The notes: a model not told the origin generated them from the letters alone. 11,040 nucleotides of DNA from Prasinococcaceae sp. CCMP 1430 (GCA_013416795.1 RQSC01000125.1:70531-81570); one strand, 5' to 3'. Positions 1 to 7,380 are shown, numbered from the stretch's first letter. Numbers and translations are program-made.

Positions 1-2619
1 GCGGCAGAAGCGGAGGCGCGCCAGCTGGAGCTCGCGCGCGCCGTCGGCGCCGCCGCCTCGCGCTACCGCGCGGACGCCGCGAGCATCGGGCCCGTCGCCG
101 AGGACGCGTACGACGCGGTGCGCACGCGCTGGAAGGTGCTGTGCGCGCAATGGGAGTGCGTGCGCCTGCGCGCGGCCGTCGTCGACCGCGAGCAGCGCGC
201 GATCCGCGAGGAGATGGCGCGCCGACGCGCGCAGCCACGCTCGGGCGGCGCATCGGCGCGCGCGCAGGAGGAGTGGCGAGCCTTCACCGAGCGCGCGCAG
301 GCGGAGCTGGCCGACCTGAAGAACCGCCAGCAGGAGGCTGCGCAGCAGATCGGCCAGGCCGTGCGCTACTGGGAAAACCTTGCCATGCAGTACGCGCAGG
401 CGTGGCAGCGCGCGCCGTCGCTGCCGTCCGACGGCGTGCACCAGCAGCGCATCGCCCACTTCCACCGCGAGAAGGACGCGGTCAAGCTCGCGCACGCCGT
501 CAGCGATGGCGAAGAGCCCAACGCGAGCCTGCGCATGCACGTCGACGACATGTGCGCCGCGGGCCATCTCATTCGCGACCGCCTGCGTGAGTGGCTGCTC
601 ATGCACGCCGAGGAGGCGCAGGCGGCGCGCGAGGCGCGCGCCGCCAAGGCGCGTGCCGACGCTGCCGAGGCCGACGCCGCGATGGAGGCCATGGAGGCGG
701 GGGGGGATGGCGATGCCGCGGACGCTGGCGTCGCGGCCGACGCGTCGGCAAACGGGGAGGGCCCGGGGGGGGCGCATGAGCATCCGGAGGAGACGCACGC
801 GGAGGAGGCCGCAGAGGCGCAGCGACAGACTGGGGAAGAGGACGACCGCCAGCGCCGGCGCCTGCTCGCTTCCGAGGAGCGGCGCGAGCGGCGAGTCGCC
901 GCCGCAGCCGCAGTGATTCCCGAGCCACTGGCGAGCGAGCTGCGGGCGTCTGAGAGCTCGTGCGGCGAGGCGGCCGCTGCGCGAGCGGAAGCTGACGCCG
1001 AGCTGATCTCGCTGTGGCGTGAGGCGCTCGAGCCCGGCGCCGCGCGCGACTTGCAGGCGGCGCTGGTGGCCGCCGCGCAGTCAGCGCGCGGGGCCGCCGC
1101 GCTGCTCGACGAGGGAGCAGGGGGCGACGCGGGCGCGGGCCCACCCATGCCGTCGCTCGATGGCGGCTTGAGCGACCCCGCCTACGCGCTGACGTCTGAC
1201 GCCACCCGGGCGGCGCGGCACGCGGCGGACTCGGTGGAGCGGCTGCACGCCGCACATGTGGGCATGCAGCGCCTGCTGGGCACGCTGGCGGTGTGTTCGC
1301 TGCGCGAGCCGCTGCGTTACTTCCGCGCAGCTGGTGCCGCCGCGGCCGCGGAGCGCCTACTCGAGGCAGAGCAGCGCGCCGCCGAGGAGCAGCAGCGCAA
1401 GCGCGAGCGCGAGCGCGAGCGCCAAGCAGAGCGTGTGCGGCGCGCCAACGAAGCGAGGCACAAGGTCAAGCTCGAGGCAGCGGCTGCTCAGAAGCAGGCC
1501 GAGGCCGAGGAGCGCGAGCGCACGCATGCGCGCGCCGTCGCTGCCGCCGGCCGTGGCACGGGCAGCGGTGCGGGCGGCTCGTCCACGAGCGCTGGCGGGA
1601 GAGTGGCCAATGGAAGTGCGATCGCGGACGCCAACGGCGACGGCGCAGGCACGTCTGCGGGACACGACGGCGGCGCGTGGTCTGGCTCGGCGCGTGCTGC
1701 CTCAGGGGGCACGGACGCGGACGCGGATTCCTTCATGGCGCGGGAGCTGGAGGCGGCCAGGCGCCTCGAGGCCGTGCTCGCGTCGGGAGGAGAGGTCGAC
1801 GCTGCTGCGCTTGAGAGCGCACTCGAAAGCGCTGCGGACGGCGGGGCCGGGTGGGAGGATGCCGGCACTAGCAAGCGCAGGGGCGGTGGTGGCGCTGGCA
1901 AGCACTCCCAGAGGCAGCGACCTTCGAGCGGAAAGGGAGGTCGCGCGCGCGACGCGCGCGCGCGCGACGCGCGCGGCGCGAACGGCGCGCGCGAGCGCGA
2001 GCGCACCAACGGCAGCAGCGGGCGCGCGAATGGGAGCAAGACGGACGGCAAGGCCGCGCACAGGCACCATCAGCCACAGCCCGAGGCAACCAGCGCTACA
2101 GGTGCCGAATCACCGGTGGAATCTGCGTCGGTGCCGGCCGGGAAGCCGGCGACAGCCGCGGCTGCTCCTTCTGCGGCACCTTCGGCGCCGCCGCCGGTGT
2201 CGGACGTGCAGACGCCTCCGCCGGTCCAAGCAATTCAATTTGGCAGCATCAGCCTCGATATGATCTCCGGCACCGCAGATGGGCCTGCGGGCTCAGGTGT
2301 CGCCACAAGGGCACCTGCACCCGCCGCCCCTCTCCCGCCGGCGCCCGTGCCGACGCCGGCGGAAGAGCCTTCGGCGCCCGTGGCGGCGTGGTCAAAGCCC
2401 ACACTCTCCAGGCAACTCGCAGCCATGGACGCGCGCGCCCACCCTACGACTTTGGTGCCAAATCCTGCGGTCGCGACAGCTGCCACTGAGGCGGCGATGC
2501 CTGCTGGCAGCGCGGCCACGAGTGCGAACTCTACGCGAGGTCGAGGGAGCGGTGGCCGCGGCGGCGGTCGTGCGCGGGGCGCCGAGCGCGCGCGCCGCGG
2601 CAGCAGCGCGAGGCAGTGA
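1..2619 (+). CDS. Coiled-coil protein with RGG-rich C-terminus, 5' truncated by the window edge
   Basis: The frame is open from base 1 to a TGA at 2617-2619, giving 872 residues with no start inside the window, so the N-terminus lies upstream. Residues about 1-225 are helical and charged, with conserved-looking Trp and Tyr positions (WKVLCAQWECVRLR, VRYWENLAMQYAQAW). An acidic Ala/Glu/Asp stretch follows (about 228-298). A strongly charged coiled coil rich in Arg, Glu and Gln lies near 450-505, encoded by a gcgcga-type DNA repeat around 1396-1430. The rest is low-complexity Ala/Gly/Ser/Pro, with one less degenerate patch (AIQFGSISLDMI, about 2230-2265), and the end is Arg/Gly-rich (RGRGSGGRGGGRARG). 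RGG tails often bind RNA, which is an inference here. I do not recognise the family. The unbroken frame in such G+C-rich DNA is weak evidence alone, but the coiled coil and conserved aromatics support real coding. A GTGAGT at 588 looks like a splice donor, but the coding frame continues sensibly past it. Confidence 0.65.
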   Translation, partial: AAEAEARQLELARAVGAAASRYRADAASIGPVAEDAYDAVRTRWKVLCAQWECVRLRAAVVDREQRAIREEMARRRAQPRSGGASARAQEEWRAFTERAQAELADLKNRQQEAAQQIGQAVRYWENLAMQYAQAWQRAPSLPSDGVHQQRIAHFHREKDAVKLAHAVSDGEEPNASLRMHVDDMCAAGHLIRDRLREWLLMHAEEAQAAREARAAKARADAAEADAAMEAMEAGGDGDAADAGVAADASANGEGPGGAHEHPEETHAEEAAEAQRQTGEEDDRQRRRLLASEERRERRVAAAAAVIPEPLASELRASESSCGEAAAARAEADAELISLWREALEPGAARDLQAALVAAAQSARGAAALLDEGAGGDAGAGPPMPSLDGGLSDPAYALTSDATRAARHAADSVERLHAAHVGMQRLLGTLAVCSLREPLRYFRAAGAAAAAERLLEAEQRAAEEQQRKRERERERQAERVRRANEARHKVKLEAAAAQKQAEAEERERTHARAVAAAGRGTGSGAGGSSTSAGGRVANGSAIADANGDGAGTSAGHDGGAWSGSARAASGGTDADADSFMARELEAARRLEAVLASGGEVDAAALESALESAADGGAGWEDAGTSKRRGGGGAGKHSQRQRPSSGKGGRARDARARDARGANGARERERTNGSSGRANGSKTDGKAAHRHHQPQPEATSATGAESPVESASVPAGKPATAAAAPSAAPSAPPPVSDVQTPPPVQAIQFGSISLDMISGTADGPAGSGVATRAPAPAAPLPPAPVPTPAEEPSAPVAAWSKPTLSRQLAAMDARAHPTTLVPNPAVATAATEAAMPAGSAATSANSTRGRGSGGRGGGRARGAERARRGSSARQ

Positions 2620-2661
2620 GACACTCGCCGTCGCCGAGCGTATGAATCAGCGGGCGACGTC

Positions 2662-2688
2662 GAAGAATAAGATTTATATTTATATTAA
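2662..2688. terminator. AT-rich 3' intergenic island between convergent genes, possible polyadenylation signal
   Basis: Almost pure A/T run inside very G+C-rich DNA. It lies 43 bases after the stop of the upstream plus-strand gene and 53 bases before the stop of the minus-strand gene. It contains AATAAG and repeated TTTATATT words on the plus strand. A shared 3'-end processing region is the natural guess from position and composition; no RNA evidence is available. Confidence 0.35.
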
Positions 2689-2740
2689 GGACCGGCCGCG
2701 CCTGTTGTGCAGGTCGGCGGAAGCGTGTCGCGCGCGCACA

Positions 2741-3873
2741 TTAGCGCCCGCGCCCCAAATGCGGCAGGTAGCTTCGACGCCGCGGCTGCGGCCGGTGCGG
2801 CTGCTGTGGATGCAGCCCCTGCTGCTCCTCGAGGCCAAAGCTATGCTGTCCGTGCACGCCGCCGTAGCTGCTTCGCATGTGACCACGTGCGTATTGCCGC
2901 TGTCGACCGTACGCGCCGTAGCTGTCTGCATGTGCGCGCGCGTTTGAAACGCCGAACGTCGGCGAGCTCTGCGCGCGGTGTGCGCGCCGCGCGAAGTGCG
3001 GATGCTGCGGTGGCGGCGCGTACGCTGCCGGCGCGTATCGTGGCGCTTGGGTGTTTAGCTGCGTCGAGAGAGACCATCGGTGTCAGAAGCGGATCATGCG
3101 CATGCTCGCGTTTGCTGGCGCGCGCTCGCATTCTCACTCACCGGCGACTGCGCTCTCCTGCCAAAACGCCTTGCCTCCCACGCATGAGGTGGCGGAAACC
3201 GCGGATGCGGCGCCAACTGCGAACGTGGATGCGTGGGGTTGTCCACACGCGTCCGGCCATCGGTGGCACCGAGCGCCACGCGGCCGCTGGACCCGGCTGG
3301 TTGCGCGTGTTGGAAGCGGCGACTGTAGTCGCGGTCACTGTAGCCGACGTTGCGCGGCTGGGGCTGCCAATGGGGCTGATGATGCAGCTGTTGCTTGAGC
3401 TGCTGCTGCGGGAGATGATGCCGGTACTTCTGCTGGTACTGATCCTGGTGCTGCCGTAGCTGCTGCCCGTAGTTCTGCTGGTACCGCAGCTGGTGTTTGT
3501 GGTGCTCGAGCTGATGGCTATGCGCAGCCATCGTCGCGTTCCGTGGCGGTTCTGGTGGCACATACGCGTCCATGGCTCCCTTGGGCGGGCTTCGCAGCTC
3601 TTCCGCCTGCCGCTTTGGAACCCCCCCGGGTGCGCCCACGCCGTACCGCCCGCCACTCTCATAGTGCAGGAAACCAGCTCGCGCGTGCGCGCTACGACCG
3701 CCGTACACGCCGTCCTGAGGCGCATGGGCGCTCTGCGCGTGCGAGTGGGCCTGCTTCAAGTGTCGCAGTTGTGCGTGCGTGCCTTTCGAAGCTGGCGGAG
3801 CGACCGTACCACTGACGCGCTCCGGGGCGAGCGCGTCGCCTTGCACGCGGCCATCCAATTGCGCTCGCTCACG
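2741..3873 (-). CDS. Gln/His-rich, prion-like low-complexity protein, two exons, 5' end not defined
   Basis: Two exons on the minus strand fit in phase: about 3873 down to 3142, then 3058 down to the TAA at 2741-2743. The joint is supported by a GTGAGT donor, a CTGAC branch-like site and a tctctctcgacgcag acceptor, both sides in phase 0. Exon 1 carries a dense Gln/His/Tyr stretch (3355-3513, e.g. QQLRQHQDQYQQKY), preceded by Pro/Gly-rich sequence. Exon 2 continues with the same style (ADSYGAYGRQRQYARG, LHPQQPHRPQPRRR). Continuation of this composition across the intron is the best evidence for the model. Such sequence is typical of disordered, condensate-forming or RNA-associated proteins, but there is no family to name. 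In-frame ATGs exist at 3571-3573 and 3529-3531. The frame is open further upstream, where it runs into the bacterial-like segment, so the true 5' end may be missing. Confidence 0.6.
3059..3141 (-). other. Spliceosomal intron in the Gln/His-rich gene
   Basis: 83-nt intron on the minus strand. The donor is GTGAGT after codon CCG. A CTGAC word in cttctgacacc lies upstream of a pyrimidine-rich stretch, and the acceptor is gacgcag before CTA AAC. Both exon ends are phase 0. Removing it joins two stretches of similar amino acid composition and avoids the stops that follow in the unspliced frames. Confidence 0.6.
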
Positions 3874-4082
3874 CGTGCGCGGGCGCGCGGTGGCGTCGGC
3901 GCGGGCGCGCGCAGTGGCGGCACCCGCCCCTTCACCTTGGGCGCGCCCGGTATCGGCAGCGGTGCCGGCGTTGTCGGCTTATCGAGAGCCTCGACCGACT
4001 TGACCGGACGTGCCGCAAGCGGGGTGACGCTGGCGATCACCCGTTTCCACAGCGCCGCTTCCTCGGGCGCGAGGCGCCTCAC
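3873..4082 (-). pseudogene. Bacterial Smr/MutS2-C-type gene, 5' fragment
   Basis: Starts at a GTG (4080-4082) that overlaps the preceding mltA stop as GTGA, a typical bacterial operon overlap. The first 70 residues begin RRLAPEEAALWKRVIASVTP, then a Pro/Ala linker with PKVKGRVPP. This resembles, from memory, the N-terminal part of alphaproteobacterial Smr-domain proteins, which sit directly downstream of mltA. The Smr nuclease domain with its DLHG motif is absent: after about residue 70 the frame becomes unrelated and stops at 3756. The breakpoint is therefore near 3873-3890, overlapping the open 5' end of the Gln-rich gene in another frame. It is either contaminating DNA joined in assembly or a transferred fragment; it is not functional as it stands. 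Confidence 0.55.
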
Positions 4083-4247
4083 CGCTGGCGGATCGGCGTC
4101 GGCGCCCCGGCGATCGGCGCACCGCCCAGGCGGCTGAGCGTGCCCAGCGGCAGCAGCAGCCAGGCCGTGCCGCGCGAGTTCATGCCGCCCGCGATCGCGC
4201 GCGCATCATCGCCCGCGCCCCAGAAGGTATCGACGCGGTTGGGACGG
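4079..4247 (-). pseudogene. mltA: Bacterial membrane-bound lytic murein transglycosylase A, 3' fragment
   Basis: The last 55 or so residues match the C-terminal end of the MltA 3D domain: PNRVDTFWGAGDDARAIAGG followed by MNSRGTAWLLLP, then a short tail and TGA at 4079-4081. In MltA this domain helps cleave peptidoglycan glycan strands, and an Asp in the DxFWG motif region is catalytic in the family. A eukaryotic nucleus has no use for such a fragment. It is read in the same frame as the alpha-tubulin acetyltransferase upstream, so the two form one apparent fused frame with the joint near 4247. The lack of any MltA sequence upstream of the joint shows it is truncated. Recognition rests on the motif and on the overlap with an Smr-like start, and fits a Sphingomonadales-type source best. 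Confidence 0.7.
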
Positions 4248-4903
4248 CCCGAGCGAGGGCGCAGGCGGCGCGGCGGCGGCGTCCGCGGCGGCGAGGGCGC
4301 CACCTCGGCGGGCCTGCGTGGGCTCTCCTGCGCGTCCCTGTCAAAGTACTTGTTGAACACGACGAAGTTGTTGACCTGCGGCACGTACTTGCGCAGCCCG
4401 AAGTGCTTGGCGAGGAAGGCGATGAACTTTGGCGAGGGACGGTCGTACCCGAGCGTGTGCGGCCGCTCGCTCGGGTGGTCCGCGAGGCCGTGGTCGTACA
4501 GCATGCGCCCAATGCCGCCCCTCTGCACGCTGGGGTGCACGAAGAAGTCGAGCACGCACACGGGCTCGATCTCATGCATGGCACCCGTGTCGCCATAGAT
4601 GAAGAGTCGTTTGCGGCCGAACTTAATGAGGCCCAGCACGTGCGTCCACGCGCCCTGCTCGCCATCGTGGACCACCCTCGCCGCTAGGTACAGCCGCTGG
4701 TCGGGCCTCGCCGCCAACTTGTGAGGGTCGGTGATAGGACCTTGCAGCCCCTGCGCGCGCGCGCTGCCGCGACCCATCGCGGCGATCACCTGCGCCAGGC
4801 GCTGGCGGTCGTGGACATCCAGCCTGCGCATGTCGGCGGCCGTCCAGCGCGAGACGAGCGCATCGCCGCTGCCCAGGCCGTCCACGACGAAGGGGAACTC
4901 CAT
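4248..4903 (-). CDS. ATAT1: Alpha-tubulin N-acetyltransferase (MEC-17/ATAT1 family), catalytic domain
   Basis: Acetylates a luminal lysine of alpha-tubulin (Lys40) using acetyl-CoA, marking stable axonemal and cortical microtubules. The protein starts MEFPF, the usual family start, at ATG 4901-4903. Family motifs run in order: SARAQ (Gln51, matching a conserved active-site Gln), GLIKFGRKRLF (91-101), EPVCVLDFFVHPSVQRGGIG (113-132), which holds the conserved Cys116 and the acetyl-CoA loop, YDRPSPKF (153-160) with the conserved catalytic Asp154, and VPQVNNFVVFNKYF (174-187). The whole domain is in one exon. After about residue 192 comes a Pro/Arg-rich tail. No native stop is seen; near residue 219 the frame passes into bacterial MltA sequence, so the true C-terminus is missing or lies across a joint. 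The first 57 bases upstream, before the N at 4961, hold no recognisable promoter. Presence of this gene implies a flagellum or cilium in the source organism. Confidence 0.92.
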
Positions 4904-4960
4904 CGCGGGCGCCGCGCGGCCCCTCCCGGGGGCCGCGGCCAGCCGCCGCGGCGCAGCCGC

Positions 4961-4961
4961 N
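4961..4961. other. Ambiguous base N, likely contig joint
   Basis: A single N. Recognisable branching-enzyme sequence begins at the very next base and nothing of that protein lies before it. This is how a gap or a scaffold joint shrunk to one base would look. Confidence 0.7.
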
Positions 4962-5156
4962 GGCACCGAGGGCCAGTACTTCCGCGAGGGACCGCAGGGC
5001 TACCACTGGATGTGGGACAGCCGCTGCTTCAACTACGGCTCGTGGGAGGTCATGCGCTTCCTGCTCTCGAACGTGCGCTGGTGGGTGGAGGAGTACAAGT
5101 TCGACGGCTTCCGCTTCGACGGCGTGACCTCGATGATGTACGACCACCACGGCCTG
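4962..5156 (+). pseudogene. GBE1: 1,4-alpha-glucan branching enzyme fragment (GH13), both ends missing
   Basis: 65 residues in frame directly after the N: GTEGQYF, then [40 protein letters not shown] and MYDHHGL. This is unmistakably the core of eukaryotic glycogen/starch branching enzyme, which makes alpha-1,6 branches by transferring glucan chains. It includes conserved GH13 region II, with the nucleophile Asp at fragment residue 53 (codon 5118-5120). A full enzyme is about 700 residues, so over 90 percent is missing. Homology stops after HHGL at 5156; the following residues (RARGGGAAE) do not match the expected QMTF/TGNY-type continuation and no clear GT donor sits there. The ALG5 start is only 59 bases away, leaving no room for the rest. 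It could be one exon of a broken gene, but a piece trapped in a misjoined scaffold is more likely. Confidence 0.9.
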
Positions 5157-5215
5157 CGCGCGCGGGGAGGCGGTGCGGCGGAAGGGGGCGGGGGCGCTCC
5201 GCCGCCGCGGCAGCG

Positions 5216-6567
5216 ATGGCGTTGGCGCCGGCGATCGCGCTGGCGCCGCCGGGAGAGGTGCTGGCCGCAGCAGCGGTGCTCGTGATTGCGCTCGTCGGGT
5301 GTTCGGCGTGCTATGCCGTGCGCTGGTTCGTCGTGCAGCAGGTGCGTGGCAGCCTTGCGCTGGCGCTCGATGAAGCGCGCTCGTCGGCAGTGGCGCGTTC
5401 GTGGCACTTACGGGAGCCGGCCGCGCCCGCCCGCGCCTCCGCCGCGCGCGCCCGAAGGCCGACCTCGCACGCCTCGTTGAGCCGCTCTTCATGGAGACGC
5501 GCGGCGACGAGGATAACGGAGATGACAACATCGCCAACGACGCGGCAGGCGCGGGCGCCACCGCTTCGCCGCCCTACCTGTCGCTGGTCGTCCCGGCGTA
5601 CAACGAGGCCGACCGTCTGCCGACGATGCTCGACGAGGCGCTGGGATACCTGGAGGCCCGCGCGGGGCGGCAAGCGCGCGGGGCGGGCGCAGATGGCGCG
5701 TGTGCTGAGGGCATGCCGCAAGGGGGCGATTTCACGTACGAGGTCGTCGTCGTTGACGACGGCTCGCGCGACGCCACCGCCGCGGTGGTTGAGGAGTACG
5801 CCGCGCGCCGAGGGCTCGGCGGCGCGCTGCGCTGCCTGAGGCTCGCACGCAACGGCGGCAAGGGGTGCGCGGTGCGTCGGGGCATGCTCGCCGCGGCGGG
5901 TGCGCTGGTGCTCATGGTGGACGCGGATGGCGCCACGGCGATCGCTGACGTCGCTCGGCTGGAGGCGGAGCTGTACGAAGGGCTGCGGGCTTCATCTGCC
6001 GGCGGTGGCAGGGCGCGCGTGCGCCCTCGCGAGATCGGCGAACGCTTCGGGATCGCCGTGGGCTCGCGCGCACACCTGCAGAGCAAGGCGATGGTCGAGC
6101 GCTCCGTCCACCGCAACTTGCTCATGCAGGCCTTCCACGCGCTGGTGGAGATTTGCTCGCGCACCACGGTGAAGGACACGCAGTGTGGGTTCAAGGTGGG
6201 CGGACGCGCGAGCGCGCGAGCGCGCGTGCCCCTGCTTGCGCGCGTGCTGGCGTGTGGCCTTCCGGCCAACCTGACAAACTGACGCCTTCGCCGCGCGTGC
6301 TCTGCGCAGCTCTTCACGCGGCGCGCGGCGCAGGCACTGGCCGCCAATCAGCGCCTCACGCGGTGGGGGTTCGACGTCGAAGTGCTCTACGTTGCGGCCA
6401 AGCTCCGCGCGACGATCGTGGAGACACCCGTGCGCTGGGTGGAGATGCCCGGCTCGAAGCTCAACGTCATGGGCATGTTCAACACGGGACTCGAGGTGCT
6501 GTCCATCCCCGTCGGATACGGCAGCGGGGTGTGGCAGATACGCGTGCCGCCTGCCACCATGCGGTAG
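5216..6567 (+). CDS. ALG5: Dolichyl-phosphate beta-glucosyltransferase, complete, three exons
   Basis: Transfers glucose from UDP-glucose to dolichyl phosphate at the ER membrane, supplying Dol-P-Glc for the last steps of the N-glycan precursor. Exons 5216-5341, 5458-6195 and 6310-6567 join in phase 0 to 373 residues. Exon 1 gives the expected N-terminal membrane helix (about residues 14-36). Exon 2 holds the GT2 domain: [15 protein letters not shown] (83-97), [13 protein letters not shown] (135-147), [12 protein letters not shown] (173-184), MVDADGAT (195-202) with the DAD metal-binding motif, GSRAHL (244-249) and DTQCGFK (282-288). Exon 3 continues [23 protein letters not shown] and [10 protein letters not shown] to TAG. 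These all match ALG5 in order. Small Gly/Ala-rich insertions are present near 111-131 and 221-231. The length is close to other family members. Only 59 bases separate the start from the branching-enzyme fragment, so the natural promoter may not be in the window. Confidence 0.93.
5342..5457 (+). other. ALG5 intron 1
   Basis: 116 nt, phase 0, donor CAG/GTGCGT and acceptor cccgaag/GCC. A CTTAC word at about 5407-5411 is a possible branch site. It is the only acceptor I found nearby that keeps the membrane-helix exon in phase with the catalytic exon. No protein homology fixes the exact acceptor, because this linker varies in the family. Confidence 0.65.
6196..6309 (+). other. ALG5 intron 2
   Basis: 114 nt, phase 0, donor TTCAAG/GTGGGC and acceptor ctctgcgcag/CTC. 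Two CTGAC words (6271-6275 and 6279-6283) lie 27-35 bases before the acceptor. Splicing joins CGFK to LFTRRAAQ, exactly as in ALG5 homologues, so this boundary is firm. Confidence 0.9.
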
Positions 6568-6622
6568 CGATCGCATGTGGGCGCACGCGACTGGGCGCGT
6601 AAACCTTCGAGCGCTTCGTACA

Positions 6623-7380
6623 TTAAATTTCGCCGCGTGCGCGCATGCCCTCGGCAGCCTCCTCCACAGCATCGCGCACGCGTGCGTCGGCGGCCTCAAC
6701 CGCGGCCTCCGCCGCGGCCTCTTCGCGCTCGTGTTCGGCTGCCGCCTCGGCGACGACGCCCTGCAGGGGAAGGCGACGCGGCGCAGGGAGCGTCAAAACA
6801 CAAGCGCGCAGTTTCAGGTCCCGCGCCCGAAGAACAACACAGCAGACCACATGCGTGCCGCGCGCGCGCGCGCGCGCGCGCGCGCCGCGCACCTGCAGCA
6901 CCTCTTCGGCGAGCCTGCGGGTGTGGCACTGCTCGCAGTGGCAGTACTTGTACCAGCTCGCGTTGAGGCCTTCGACGAAGGCCTCCTGCACCGCCTGCCG
7001 CACGGCGGCGCCACGCTGCTTCAACGCTGCGCACGAGCCGACCGGGAGCGCGGCCAGCGGCGAGACGCCGAGCAGGCGGCGAAAGAGACCAGCGTGTCGG
7101 CACGCCCGTCAGTCATTGCGCGCTGTGTGCGCCCGGCTACGCGCGGCCGCGAGCGCATGCAGGCGGGCACGGGCGCGCGGTCACACAGCTCCCGGGCAAA
7201 GCGCACGGCGCGCAGCGGCGCGCAGCGGCGCGCAGCGGCACTCGCGCTGTGCGCACCGTCAAGAATGAGACCACGCAGGTTGACGTCGCCCCACACCGCC
7301 TCGACCGCTCGCGACGGCGAGCCCCCGCAGCCGGCGCTTGCGCCGGCCTGCGCGCCGCTCGCGAGCGCGCAAGCGGTCAT
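6623..7380 (-). CDS. Small protein of unknown function with CHCEQCH motif, complete, three exons
   Basis: Exons 7380-7257, 7026-6893 and 6760-6623 join with matching phases (1, then 0) to 131 residues ending in TAA. Exon 1 ends AVWGDVNLRGLILD; exon 2 reads LKQRGAAVRQAVQEAFVEGL, then NASWYKYCHCEQCHTRRLAEE; exon 3 is an Ala/Glu-rich helix (HEREEAAAEAAVEAADARVR). The CHCEQCH cluster could bind a metal ion or form disulphides; with an amphipathic charged helix after it, this is a small helical protein. No signal peptide or membrane segment is evident. I do not recognise the family. Support comes from three consistent splice joints and from the conserved-looking aromatic/Cys block. It converges on ALG5 (55 bases between stops) and is divergent from the gene at 7540. 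An alternative start upstream of 7380 would need a GTG. Confidence 0.65.
6761..6892 (-). other. Intron 2 of the CHCEQCH-protein gene, with CG repeat beside the donor
   Basis: 132 nt, phase 0, donor CTGCAG/GTGCGC and acceptor ttcccctgcag/GGC. Its length is a multiple of three and it has no in-frame stop, so it could also be retained, which would add an Arg/Ala-rich insert. A perfect 27-base alternating C/G run sits just inside the donor. Confidence 0.65.
6859..6885. repeat. (CG)n simple repeat
   Basis: 27 bases of uninterrupted alternating C and G, located inside an intron of the CHCEQCH-protein gene. Such tracts can form Z-DNA and, as RNA, self-paired hairpins. Confidence 0.95.
7027..7256 (-). 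other. Intron 1 of the CHCEQCH-protein gene
   Basis: 230 nt, phase 1, donor GACG/GTGCGC and acceptor ctcgtgcgcag/CG. An ACTGAC word (minus strand, about 7108-7113) and a long pyrimidine-rich stretch precede the acceptor. The split codon rebuilds as GCG (Ala). It contains a tandem 10-base repeat. Confidence 0.6.
7207..7239. repeat. Tandem 10-base repeat, three copies
   Basis: Three perfect consecutive copies of ggcgcgcagc followed by a partial fourth, all inside an intron of the minus-strand gene. Looks like a minisatellite made by slippage. Confidence 0.9.

Noticed and set aside
588-593. GTGAGT inside the coiled-coil gene as a splice donor
   Set aside because: The coding frame continues past it for more than 600 residues in consistent style with no stop, so no intron is needed.
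1920-2000. CG-rich repeats near 1940-1980 as a regulatory element
   Set aside because: They lie in the coding frame and encode an Arg/Ala/Asp low-complexity stretch; slippage in coding DNA explains them.
2707-3459. Plus-strand open frame with a Leu-rich end resembling a membrane segment
   Set aside because: It is the reverse complement of the Gln-rich tract: CAG-type codons read backwards give Leu and Val. It has no start context or domain.
3756-3872. Continuation of the Smr-like frame to its stop at 3756
   Set aside because: Residues after about 70 do not look like an Smr linker or domain, whereas the Gln-rich gene reads sensibly in another frame of the same DNA.
4904-4966. Start of the tubulin acetyltransferase upstream of the MEFPF methionine
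   Set aside because: The upstream start would be a GTG and the frame crosses the N. The family normally begins with MEFPF.
7201-7240. CRISPR-like direct repeats
   Set aside because: The units are 10 bases, directly adjacent and without spacers, in an intron of a eukaryotic gene.
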